Origin: a virus
Reading direction: 5' to 3' (one strand)
DNA: 64,000 nt
Virus record (IMG/VR): IMGVR_UViG_3300048691_000182
Coordinates: 1 to 64,000 of that record
The position numbers were made by a program, and so were the translations under genes. Below the pieces are notes generated by a model. That model searched no databases and had not been told where the DNA came from. It saw nothing but the letters and a program-made list of their open reading frames with translations. This document shows positions 33,338 through 42,780 of the stretch, in pieces (within the stretch, counting starts at the first letter, position 1; each line of letters starts with the position of its first letter).

Positions 33338-35404
33338 AGTACCTGCAAATAAACCTTCTAACATCCCAACGGGAGTATCTTCTTTTACCCATAATGCCCA
33401 TGCAGCTGGAGAAGTAAAAGCTTGTCCTGACCGTAGCTTTCTAGCAGCGTTTAAACGCAACTTAGGAATTGTGTGAAATTGCTGGTCTAACGATAGCGAA
33501 CTAAGAGTATTCATGTAGTCCGAGAATACTGTTTCTTCATCAAATACACCGTCCTCGTGTCCAAAGAATCCTCTAGATATTTGCATATGCATTACTGAAG
33601 ACATATCTACGACAGTAAAACTCACATCAATACCCATAGCCTGGTTACTACTATTAAAACCTAGATTGGTGGTTCCTCTAGTAATACTCAACGAGTCTAT
33701 CATACCTAATCTAGTCTGGTGTCTACCGTGGTCGTATAGCTCACAAATAAAAGGACTAGTGTAAGACTGCTTACCAGTAGATAATGGAAGAGCAGCAGCC
33801 AACAACATACTGAGCGGTATGTATAAATTCTGCATCTGAGAAATAACATTACCGTAAGGTGATCTTAGCTTAATAGTGTACGATGATCTTGGTAAACTAG
33901 CAGACGAGCTCTCCCAATGCTTAGGAATATCTACAAAACCGCCGCCAGCTAATTGAAGTAAACCAGACAAACCAAAAGTATCAGCTGTGCCAGCAATAAT
34001 ACCTTTTGCCGTATTAACACCCATGTCAATAACAGATCCTATTCCGCCGATATTACCGCCACCCGCAAAAGAAAAGTTAACAGATCTACCAGAGCTAGCC
34101 ATTCCGTTCATTTTACCTTGAATATCCGAATCTCTAACTGAATTACTAAAACTTTCCTGCACTGAGCCTGTGTACTCAACTTCAAAAGTTGCAAAAGCAG
34201 CACCATCATCCAATTCAGCTTTCAAGTCAGCCCAAAAATTCTTCAACCAACTTCTATTTCTGGTTGGATCATTTTGCTGCACACCTGGGGTTTCAGGTGG
34301 CGCTACGTAATCTGGATCAATTTTAATGTCTTGTTCTGAGCTAAGATCAGCTTTCTTTGAATCAGGGTCTGGCATGGTTGCTTCAGACTTTAACCAGCTC
34401 TGAAGTCTATCGTACCAGCCACGATTCATAGAACTATCGCTTAACATTTCTTGTCCAGCTTTCTGTACCACGCCAGCAAAATCTGTACTAGAAGAATTAT
34501 TAAACTGTTCCCACAATTCATTATCGGCTGCAATCTTAAACCTCTGAGCCCTATTAGCAACTGCATAAACATCAATACCGCCATCTTTAGAAAAGACTTC
34601 CGGCATTAAATCATGAAGTTGTTCTAAGAACTCTCTGTCTGCTAAGTATGCTGTGTCAATTTTTTGATCAGTGGGGTCGTCTGATTTTAAAAGAGAAGGT
34701 ATTAGACCACGCCCAACAGCAATTTTATTTACAATAGAATTTACAGCAGACCAATAACTCAGCATTGTTGGCTTAAGATAATAGTATTTACTAGTCTGTT
34801 TCCCAAAGAAAAAACTAGCTACGTGCCCAAGTGCATTTACAGCAGCAAGTTGCCAAACAGCAACACTTGCCACTAAAGAAATAACTCTACCAACAGCATA
34901 GCCTAATTTTTCTGATAAAGTAGTTCTACCGCTTCTTGATAATGCTGCTGCCTTACTGTTGTAATAACCTGTAAAGAATTGTGTAAGACTGTTGTATTGC
35001 GGGACACCAAACCGCATATGAATTTGTTGCTTATTTTTATCAATAGCTTCATGGTAATATCTACCCATACCGTTCTTACCAGTAATGGAGCCTGGCGTAA
35101 CAAGCTCTCTACCCGGTAATCTACCCATAGATCTTAAGTCCGCATATCTGGTAAACTGTGGTCTAGAATTAACAGCGTATGTACCGCCAAGTGAGGTATC
35201 TTGAAAACTCAGGCTCACAGTGGAAAAAGTTCTATTGAGCACGTCTACACTTTCTAAATCTCCTGCTGAAACAAAAAAAGCTTGTTTAGCCCATGCTGCA
35301 TCTAATACGGTGGATTGTTGGTCAGTAGCAAAAATGTTTTGTTGTTCTATTGTTGGTTCAGCAACGTTACTATCGCCCGTAGCAGATTCTTTATAAGTGC
35401 TCAT
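33329..35404 (-). CDS. Probable baseplate/tail hub-region protein
   Basis: A 691-residue product. The N-terminal 160 residues are soluble; hydrophobic Ala/Val-rich helices occur near residues 165-210 (VISLVASVAVWQLAAVNALGHVASFFF); Gly-rich segments follow at about 450-500 (SFAGGGNIGGIGSV). The C-terminal 170 residues are beta-type. It is encoded just downstream of the giant tape-measure-type gene on the same strand, as baseplate genes commonly are. It is large, has no catalytic motif and is best called a virion protein. Confidence 0.5.
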   Translation of the reverse strand: MSTYKESATGDSNVAEPTIEQQNIFATDQQSTVLDAAWAKQAFFVSAGDLESVDVLNRTFSTVSLSFQDTSLGGTYAVNSRPQFTRYADLRSMGRLPGRELVTPGSITGKNGMGRYYHEAIDKNKQQIHMRFGVPQYNSLTQFFTGYYNSKAAALSRSGRTTLSEKLGYAVGRVISLVASVAVWQLAAVNALGHVASFFFGKQTSKYYYLKPTMLSYWSAVNSIVNKIAVGRGLIPSLLKSDDPTDQKIDTAYLADREFLEQLHDLMPEVFSKDGGIDVYAVANRAQRFKIAADNELWEQFNNSSSTDFAGVVQKAGQEMLSDSSMNRGWYDRLQSWLKSEATMPDPDSKKADLSSEQDIKIDPDYVAPPETPGVQQNDPTRNRSWLKNFWADLKAELDDGAAFATFEVEYTGSVQESFSNSVRDSDIQGKMNGMASSGRSVNFSFAGGGNIGGIGSVIDMGVNTAKGIIAGTADTFGLSGLLQLAGGGFVDIPKHWESSSASLPRSSYTIKLRSPYGNVISQMQNLYIPLSMLLAAALPLSTGKQSYTSPFICELYDHGRHQTRLGMIDSLSITRGTTNLGFNSSNQAMGIDVSFTVVDMSSVMHMQISRGFFGHEDGVFDEETVFSDYMNTLSSLSLDQQFHTIPKLRLNAARKLRSGQAFTSPAAWALWVKEDTPVGMLEGLFAGTRR

Positions 35405-35436
35405 AATTTCTTTTCTATATTTTTTTTTTACAACAT

Positions 35437-35470
35437 ACTCAGAGTAAACCGTGAAAGGTTTACTCTGAGT
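35437..35470 (-). terminator. Hairpin terminator after the giant tail gene
   Basis: Arms 35437-35450 and 35457-35470 are perfectly complementary over 14 bp with a 6-base loop, between the stop at 35483 and the next minus-strand start at 35404. CATA is at the left flank. The adjacent T-run at about 35420-35429 lies on the plus strand and would be A-rich in the transcript. Confidence 0.55.
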
Positions 35471-35482
35471 GCTTTATGTTAT

Positions 35483-38400
35483 CTAAGTACGTGCCATTGA
35501 CACTGGGACAGTTTTATTGGGTGTTCTTTGTGGTTGAGCACCCTGCACATTACTCGTATTCATATCATTATTACTAGGTGTGTTTTTCTCATCTACCTTC
35601 ATTGCTTTAGGTTGACCAGAATTTTCTAATAATTTCTGTAACACAGACAACATACTAGTCTGTACATCAAGAGATTTCTTCAAAGTAGTAGAAACATCAC
35701 CAATAGCATTTGTCATATCCGCATTAGGATTAGACTGAACTTGTTTAGTGGTGGGTACATTAAATCCACCTACATCTGCTCTAGGGGTCAGAGCAGCACT
35801 AATATTTCGATCAGGCTGGCTAGAGCTAGGCGTATTAGTAGAACTACTTTGACTAGGCATCCCAGCTATAGTACTAGCTGTTGAATTAGGAGCTTTTAGT
35901 CCCAAACCAGAACTACCGGGAACACCCGGTTTAACACCTTCTAAACTAGAGCCTGGCTTCAACCCTATACCACCTACGGGATGGTATTCAACTGGGACAC
36001 CGTGTTCTTTTACTTTATTCTTGACTCTACCGTCTAATAAAGAATAAACTTCAGAAATAGTCCTAGGTGTATTACCATTATAAAAAATACCAGGATTGCT
36101 CTTTGCTGCGTCTGGTAATACGTTAGCAGCAACAGTGTTTGGATCAGCACTAAAGAATTTCTTGGCACCTGCTGCACCTAAGAAATGAGCCATGTATAAA
36201 TCAGTAGCATTTAAGTCTGATTTACTACCGGACAAGGACTTCATATTTTCTTTAATGTACTCAGCAGTCATTAAAGCATTAGCCCTTGAATCCATGGGTG
36301 AAGTACCAGGTGTGATGCCGTACTTACTGCCATTTTTCCTAATCATGTCTTCCCAAGTTTTGTCAACAAATTGACCCAAACCTGAAGCTGTGCTAGACCC
36401 AGCTCTTGCATTAGGATTAAACCCGGATTCGATAGCTATAACAGGGGCTAAGATTTTAGGATCTACTCCAGTCATCTTTGAAGCACCAAGAATAACGTCT
36501 TTCTGACTCTCCCAGCCTTTTGCAGAACTACCCTCTCCAAGAAGAGAATACTTTCCGCCCGTCCCAGGAGTAGAAGATTTTAAAGCTTCCATCTTGTCGC
36601 CAGGGGCTGGTGCTCTAGACGAAGTAGACATCATTCCCTTACCTGATTCACTATCAGCACTGGATGTAATTCCTGCTAATCCAGAAGGTCCATCAGATTT
36701 AACTTGTGGTTTATCAGGGATAGTTTTCTTAGTAATATCAATCATTGTTCCGGCGTTACCCGCTTTTGCACTTTTATCAATAGCTGTTAATACTTTTGAA
36801 TTATCAGTGATTGCCGGTGACTCTGCTTTAGCAACAGCGCTTGGTGTTACATTCATGTCCAGTAGTTTCTTGGCTAATACTGGGTCTCTTGTAGCTAGTT
36901 TACTACCAGCAACAGTACCTAGACCGCCACCACCTTTGCCTAAAGAAGCCTGAATAGCTTTTGTGGCTGCTTGAGGATTTTGTTTAAATCCTTGAATATC
37001 AGTTTGAATACCAGCAGGCTCCATATGCCACTTTTCACCCCCAACAGGTCTGGTAAAACCATACTTACGCATTAGGCCTAGCTTTTCCATTTCATCAAGA
37101 GTAGCTGAATTTATATCCACAGCTAAACCAGACTCATGCATACTAGTACCAGGTTTAGCCGCCTTACTTGAGTCAGCGGCATACAGTTGTTGTTGCTGAG
37201 CAAAAGTTCTAAAACCATCGTTGATATAAACAGTCTTACCTGTCAGTTTACCAAACTCTTCAATCATACCGTTTAAGTTAGCTTTAAAGGCAGGATTTAA
37301 GTTATCAATATTAACACCTGGTTTTAATTTTGTAAACTGAGAAGCATTTCTACCATCAGAAATAGCACCTCCAGCTAAAACTAATCCATTAGGTGCCGCG
37401 CCACTAGTAGTATCAAAACCACCACTTCCTTTAGCACCTAGAGAACTAGACTCTGAATCAGGACCTCCTTGGGGTTTTCCTGATTCATAAGCGGAAGGAT
37501 TATTGCCTCTTGCTCTTGGAGATGTATCGGTTGAAGGTTTAACCTTACCTGCATCACTAGTCTGAGGGGTTAGTTTTTTCTTTATGGCTTCAGCTGCTAA
37601 TTCATTCTTAGCATCTTCTTGTAATGATTCTAATATATCTTTTAAAATACTAGAATTACTTCCTAAGCTATAACCATCCCAAGGTGAACTAGTAACACCC
37701 CATATTCCAGGTAAAGAAACTAGCTGATTTACAATGGTTAATTCTTGACTAGGTTTTAGTTGAGGTAGTTTACCTTTGACTAATTCGGACCCAGACATTT
37801 GTTTTACTAAACCTAGATAAGTTAAGTAAACAGGTAAGAATCTTTTCTGAAACCAATTAATCCAATCTTCACCCTTATCAGTGTTTCTAGAAACCCCAAA
37901 AACACCACCTATGGAGTCTATAATTATATTTGCATCAGCCTTGAGACTTGCTTTTCCATCAGCTCCATAAATACTGTTATCAGTAATTAGATCTTCTAAT
38001 TGGCGAAGACAGTTTACTTTCATGGTCTCCATTTTGTGTAAACCATATGCTCTAAATCTAGCGCCCTCTAAAGCCTCGATGGTGCCTGCTTTTCTATATC
38101 TTGGTGCAGAGCCCTTGGCTGATATATTGCGGGCCTCTGAGGCTGCTGTAGCTGCATCTCCTAAGCCATCAGCTTTGGTATTCTTAGCAGTAGAGTTAGT
38201 ATTTTTCTGATTTAGTTTATTTACTACATCTTCACCTAATTGTGCAGCGGTTGCCACACCTAAACGGGTAGAATCTTTCTTTTGTTTTAGATCTCTATCT
38301 GCGGCAGCTTTAGCTACTTTGAAAGCAGCTTCAACATCAGCACCGTTAGTTACTTTAACATCCGAAGTAATGTCAGGCCTATACTCAGAATCGTAAGGAC

Positions 38401-41400
38401 CTTCAGGAAAATGAACTAATTCTAAATATTTAACTTTAATGGCTGGTTTAAAATCATCAACCTCAGCTAAAGGTGTTTTATTATCTAAAGCAGCAATAGC
38501 GGTATAGTGCGTTAAGTAAACAGGTTTGAAACGATTAGTAAACCACGCTGTCCAGTTATTAAGAGCAGAGCTATCGTCCTTAGAAACATTGAACAAAGAC
38601 AAAGCTTTTTCCATGTCAAAGTTTTTATCGGATAATGAAGCTCTACCAGCTTTCACCATGGTTATTTTCTTTAGCATGTCTTCTAATTCAAGTATTTTTT
38701 GTATACCTGAATTATCATCTTGCCTATAACCGTACTGCACCATTCTGAAAGCAACTAAAGGACTAACTTTAGCTTTCAGGTATTTGTACGCTTTGTAACC
38801 ACCATAACTTAGTGCAGCCGCTGCGACTAAACCTAAGGTAATAGGTGATGTCAGAATAGCGCCTATAGTTGTTAAAGTACCAGCTAGTCCTGCCACTATT
38901 GTCGCACCTAAAGTACTGCCTGTTGCTGCTGTAGCCGCAGCCGTGGCACCTGTAGCAGCCGCTGCGCCACCACCAGTTGCACCTGCGGCTATTGTACCAG
39001 CGCTAGCTGTTGCTGCGCCAGTAGCTAAGGCACCCGCACCCATACCAAATAAGCGCATACCAGCAAGGCTAGTACCGACAGACTTTAAAGCAGAAGCACC
39101 TTTACGCAACCAACCCTTACCACCTTTTTTCTTAGATCCATCACCAATATCGAAGAGATCAGTAAGTGTATCCATAAGACCTGATAAAAGACCACCTTCT
39201 TTTTCGCTTTTCTTTACAGCTTCATCTGCTTTCTTAGCACCTTCTGCGACACTTTTACCTTTGGTACCAAAACCTTTTTGTTGCTTTCTCCACGAACCTT
39301 CACGCACACCGTCACCATCTGTATCGTTGAAAGCTTGTTTCTTCTTACCAGGTAATCTGTCGTTGAGAACCGTATAAATTTGAGTAAGTACGTTTACAGA
39401 AGCCTGACCATAGCCACCTATGTCAATCCCATTAACACCTCTGGTTATTAAATTAGCAGCTCCCTTTACTACATTTTTAACAACAGTACCAATACCTCTT
39501 GTAAACTTTAATCCAGAAATAATGGTGTTTTTAACCATTGCTAATATTTTCTGAATAGGTAGTCTAATTGGATCTCCTTTAGAATCTACTAAACCCATTT
39601 TTATTTGCTCGGTAGTTAAGACAACCTCACCGGTGCTATTTTTAATGACGCCATCAATATCAGAAGGCCTCATAACTGGTCCATTGTCAGAAGCTCTGAA
39701 ATAACCACCATTTCTCATAATGAGAGCCGTCATTACTGGGTTTTCAATACCTTTGACATAAATGTCAACTGGTTCATTGAGAATGTTTTTAGCTTTATTA
39801 ATTATAAATTTAGCTGTATCAAAACCCAATTTTAAAATAGGTGGAATAACTAAATTACCAAGATTAGATATTCTTCTAACATTTTTACCTAAGAAATTAC
39901 TTACGCCGGTAACGGTTTTAGATAAGAGGTTTCTAGAAACTAAATTCTTTAACTCGCTTGCTTCTAAAATAACATTGCCTGCTTTATCTCTTACTTCACC
40001 GGTAATATCCGAAATCTTTTCAATTACTTTTTTACTGTTAACGTCAATGTAAGCGCCTGCTTTCAGTAACTCAGCCCTTAAAGCGACCCCGTCCCTACCA
40101 GTAACGTAAAGATCACTTATCTCATTGTAAGCTTCTTTAGTTTTATTCCAAAGAAAACTTCTTGCTGGTTGTGTAAAGTCTTTTGCAATATTAAAAGCGC
40201 CTTTGGCAGTGTCTTTAACAATACCAGCAGTTTCAAAAGGTTTCTTTGCAACCCAAACGGTGGCGTTCTTAGTCTTTCTAAGGAAATTCACTATGTTGAT
40301 ATTTCCGCGAGAGAAAATATCCTTAGCATCGGTTTTTAAATCAGCATAGCTATTATTTCCAGAACCACCAGGCATTCCACGCGCCAGCATCTCAATCAAC
40401 GATCCAAAATAAATAGATTGATCTTGACTGTTAAGGCTGGTAGTAGATTCAATTTTCTCTAATAATTTTCTCATTAGAGTAGCTTCGCTAATGAGCGTGG
40501 TGTTTTCTTCTTTGGTAAGAATAGCCTCACCTTCGTGAATCTTTGCAAACATGTCATGCGGTACTTTGTCCACGCCCACTGCAAACGAAGGAACTCTTAC
40601 GTTTTTACCATTTTTACCTCGTGGTTTCTTTTTCTGTCCCGGCTTATCGTCCTTGCTTCTGAATACAAGATCATCCGCAGAATCCATACCACCAACACCA
40701 CCTGCGTAATTAAGTAGTTTCTCAATGTTAATGTTTCCATTTTCATTGACTAGGTCATTATTAGAGAGAAAATCATTCATTCCTAAATTGATCATCTCTT
40801 GTATTTTTGATGCAGGGTTTTCTAAATATTGTCCAACACTTTTTTGCTTATCTGTAAAAGCATTATGCTTAGAAAGTGTTTCGTTATCTAAGCCAAAACC
40901 TACCTTGGTGTGTTCTTGAACTTTGAAGAACTTAAGCATAACGTTATGTATTTCGTCAGCGTATTTCTCAGTTATTTTATCATTCGTAAAAGTATCTTTA
41001 TTAGTAACGCTACCAATACCTGAATTAGTGTTGTCTAGGTTCTGAGAAAGAAGCTTCTTACCTAATGCTACTCTTGCGTCAGGTGACATTTTACCACCAG
41101 GATCAACCATCTCTAGCAATTCATCTAACTGACGCCCAGTGGCGTTCTTGCCGCTAGACATATAGTTTTTACTTGCTTGCTTTATTTGTTCCTTGGTAAG
41201 TTTTTTATCTGGATCAATTTTCTTTAAGTGTTTCTTAAGGTCTTCATCTGTTGGATTACCTTCAACAAGATTATTCAGAAGATTCTTCTCAGCAATTTTA
41301 GCATCTAAAAACTTATTTTTAGTAACGTCGTATGTGGTGAGATTGATATTCTCGTCACCTGTGCGCATTACTTGGAGTTCTCTAAATATTCTTGATAGAT

Positions 41401-42739
41401 AACCAGGAATTACCTCGTTAATAGATTTATGTGTCTGCTTAGTAAAGATGTGTGGTTTATTTAAATCACCTAACTTGTCTTCTTTAACGCCAGTATCGGG
41501 ACTGAGATCAGGAACTAACTCTTGCAGAAGACTAATAAGCTTTGATCCTATATTGTCTTTATATAAGAGTTGCTTATTGTTTTTGAATTCGGTTAACTTA
41601 GCAGGTGCATTTCCAACAAAATCTTTAAGTAGTTCATTACCTTTAGCAATTGTTTTATGTTTACCTAGAAAATCTTTTTGTCCCTTAGCTAACTTCTCAG
41701 CTAACCAGGTAATAAAAGCACTGGAAGCCGTGTTGCCTGCTAAACCTAACTTATCATCAACTTGTTCTAAAGTTTCTTTAGCTTCGCCAGCTTGCTCCAG
41801 AGCACCTGTGGCCTCATTTATTTTATCTTTAAATAAACTTACCTTATCTTTGGCTAGTTTAGTAATGTGGTCACCAAATTTCTTACTGATGTTGCTATCA
41901 AATAACTTATTGGCCATTCTAGTACGCAACATCATATCTAGTCGTTCACTATTTGTCTGTTTGACAAAATCTGGTAGACCTGTATTCTTTTGAATAGCGT
42001 CTAAACTAGTTCTGAGAAAAGCATTTTGCTCTTTAGTTTCACTAAGTAAATCCATCATCACAAACTGCGTGCGCATTTGTGTTTCTAAAGATTTACGTTG
42101 AAAGTTAATAGTTATTTTATCCTGATACTGAGCAAGTCTATTAGTAGCGTTACCAATTCTATTAAGCATTCCAAACACATCTCTGTGTCTACCAATTTCA
42201 ATGCCTTCTTGTAGTCTTTCTCTTACTTCCTTACGAGCATCTTGCTTAGCATTATGCGTCATTTGGAATTTAAAAGTATCAGCTAAACTAATACCAAGAC
42301 CCTCTGTTCTCTGGTCTTCCTTACTAGCGGCTGACTGAGTTAATGCTTTTTGCTGATCAGCCCATTTATTAATAGAACTAAGAGTATTCTTTAAATAAGG
42401 AGCGCTAGTAGGTACTAATTTATCAGCCGCTTTGCTCATTTCAGCAATACTGGGCTTAATTTCCCTGGCAGCGTTATTGTATAGCTGCTTAGCTGTAGTA
42501 CCTACTTCATCTGCAAAATCCATCGCTTGGCCGTACCCTTCAGGTAGGGCTATGCGCAATAACTTCTTTATAAAAGAGGCATCTTTGATAGTAGATGTGG
42601 CACCTTCATAGACGCCATGCGCTAGTTTTGTAACTGGGGTTCTGTCGTCTTTGCCTTCGAGAGAATCGAAGTCGAAATCTGGTACATCAAAATCATCCTC
42701 CACAGGACGAGACGTATTTAGTTTGTCTGTCTTTGCCAT
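35483..42739 (-). CDS. Giant tail protein (tape-measure type) with M15 peptidase and lytic transglycosylase domains
   Basis: A 2418-residue product. Residues 1-1220 are long charged helices; about 1226-1320 is a Gly/Ala-rich stretch with several hydrophobic helices (possible membrane insertion). Near residues 1815-1910, SMHESGLAVDIN and EKWHME are the zinc-site motifs of a D-Ala-D-Ala carboxypeptidase-type M15 peptidase. Near 2075-2210, AIESGFNPNARAGSS, SGLGQF and a following TAEYI helix mark an SLT-type lytic transglycosylase with catalytic Glu. So one chain carries both peptide- and glycan-cutting domains for local cell-wall entry. It lies next to the polymerase beta-prime gene, like phiKZ gp181 next to gp180. 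Confidence 0.8.
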   Translation of the reverse strand: MAKTDKLNTSRPVEDDFDVPDFDFDSLEGKDDRTPVTKLAHGVYEGATSTIKDASFIKKLLRIALPEGYGQAMDFADEVGTTAKQLYNNAAREIKPSIAEMSKAADKLVPTSAPYLKNTLSSINKWADQQKALTQSAASKEDQRTEGLGISLADTFKFQMTHNAKQDARKEVRERLQEGIEIGRHRDVFGMLNRIGNATNRLAQYQDKITINFQRKSLETQMRTQFVMMDLLSETKEQNAFLRTSLDAIQKNTGLPDFVKQTNSERLDMMLRTRMANKLFDSNISKKFGDHITKLAKDKVSLFKDKINEATGALEQAGEAKETLEQVDDKLGLAGNTASSAFITWLAEKLAKGQKDFLGKHKTIAKGNELLKDFVGNAPAKLTEFKNNKQLLYKDNIGSKLISLLQELVPDLSPDTGVKEDKLGDLNKPHIFTKQTHKSINEVIPGYLSRIFRELQVMRTGDENINLTTYDVTKNKFLDAKIAEKNLLNNLVEGNPTDEDLKKHLKKIDPDKKLTKEQIKQASKNYMSSGKNATGRQLDELLEMVDPGGKMSPDARVALGKKLLSQNLDNTNSGIGSVTNKDTFTNDKITEKYADEIHNVMLKFFKVQEHTKVGFGLDNETLSKHNAFTDKQKSVGQYLENPASKIQEMINLGMNDFLSNNDLVNENGNINIEKLLNYAGGVGGMDSADDLVFRSKDDKPGQKKKPRGKNGKNVRVPSFAVGVDKVPHDMFAKIHEGEAILTKEENTTLISEATLMRKLLEKIESTTSLNSQDQSIYFGSLIEMLARGMPGGSGNNSYADLKTDAKDIFSRGNINIVNFLRKTKNATVWVAKKPFETAGIVKDTAKGAFNIAKDFTQPARSFLWNKTKEAYNEISDLYVTGRDGVALRAELLKAGAYIDVNSKKVIEKISDITGEVRDKAGNVILEASELKNLVSRNLLSKTVTGVSNFLGKNVRRISNLGNLVIPPILKLGFDTAKFIINKAKNILNEPVDIYVKGIENPVMTALIMRNGGYFRASDNGPVMRPSDIDGVIKNSTGEVVLTTEQIKMGLVDSKGDPIRLPIQKILAMVKNTIISGLKFTRGIGTVVKNVVKGAANLITRGVNGIDIGGYGQASVNVLTQIYTVLNDRLPGKKKQAFNDTDGDGVREGSWRKQQKGFGTKGKSVAEGAKKADEAVKKSEKEGGLLSGLMDTLTDLFDIGDGSKKKGGKGWLRKGASALKSVGTSLAGMRLFGMGAGALATGAATASAGTIAAGATGGGAAAATGATAAATAATGSTLGATIVAGLAGTLTTIGAILTSPITLGLVAAAALSYGGYKAYKYLKAKVSPLVAFRMVQYGYRQDDNSGIQKILELEDMLKKITMVKAGRASLSDKNFDMEKALSLFNVSKDDSSALNNWTAWFTNRFKPVYLTHYTAIAALDNKTPLAEVDDFKPAIKVKYLELVHFPEGPYDSEYRPDITSDVKVTNGADVEAAFKVAKAAADRDLKQKKDSTRLGVATAAQLGEDVVNKLNQKNTNSTAKNTKADGLGDAATAASEARNISAKGSAPRYRKAGTIEALEGARFRAYGLHKMETMKVNCLRQLEDLITDNSIYGADGKASLKADANIIIDSIGGVFGVSRNTDKGEDWINWFQKRFLPVYLTYLGLVKQMSGSELVKGKLPQLKPSQELTIVNQLVSLPGIWGVTSSPWDGYSLGSNSSILKDILESLQEDAKNELAAEAIKKKLTPQTSDAGKVKPSTDTSPRARGNNPSAYESGKPQGGPDSESSSLGAKGSGGFDTTSGAAPNGLVLAGGAISDGRNASQFTKLKPGVNIDNLNPAFKANLNGMIEEFGKLTGKTVYINDGFRTFAQQQQLYAADSSKAAKPGTSMHESGLAVDINSATLDEMEKLGLMRKYGFTRPVGGEKWHMEPAGIQTDIQGFKQNPQAATKAIQASLGKGGGGLGTVAGSKLATRDPVLAKKLLDMNVTPSAVAKAESPAITDNSKVLTAIDKSAKAGNAGTMIDITKKTIPDKPQVKSDGPSGLAGITSSADSESGKGMMSTSSRAPAPGDKMEALKSSTPGTGGKYSLLGEGSSAKGWESQKDVILGASKMTGVDPKILAPVIAIESGFNPNARAGSSTASGLGQFVDKTWEDMIRKNGSKYGITPGTSPMDSRANALMTAEYIKENMKSLSGSKSDLNATDLYMAHFLGAAGAKKFFSADPNTVAANVLPDAAKSNPGIFYNGNTPRTISEVYSLLDGRVKNKVKEHGVPVEYHPVGGIGLKPGSSLEGVKPGVPGSSGLGLKAPNSTASTIAGMPSQSSSTNTPSSSQPDRNISAALTPRADVGGFNVPTTKQVQSNPNADMTNAIGDVSTTLKKSLDVQTSMLSVLQKLLENSGQPKAMKVDEKNTPSNNDMNTSNVQGAQPQRTPNKTVPVSMART

Positions 42740-42780
42740 GTTTTATAAACTCCAAGTGGAATATTTTAAGAAAGATAGAA

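Noticed and set aside
35483-42739. Several plus-strand open frames within the giant tail gene (for example near 41448-41993 and 38943-39377)
   Set aside because: Composition mirrors the repeats and helices of the minus-strand gene; the starts lack ribosome-binding sites.
42733-42780. Upstream start for the beta-prime gene at 42733
   Set aside because: It would overlap the divergent tail gene start and adds a 16-residue extension; ATG 42781 has AAGAAAG and is preferred.
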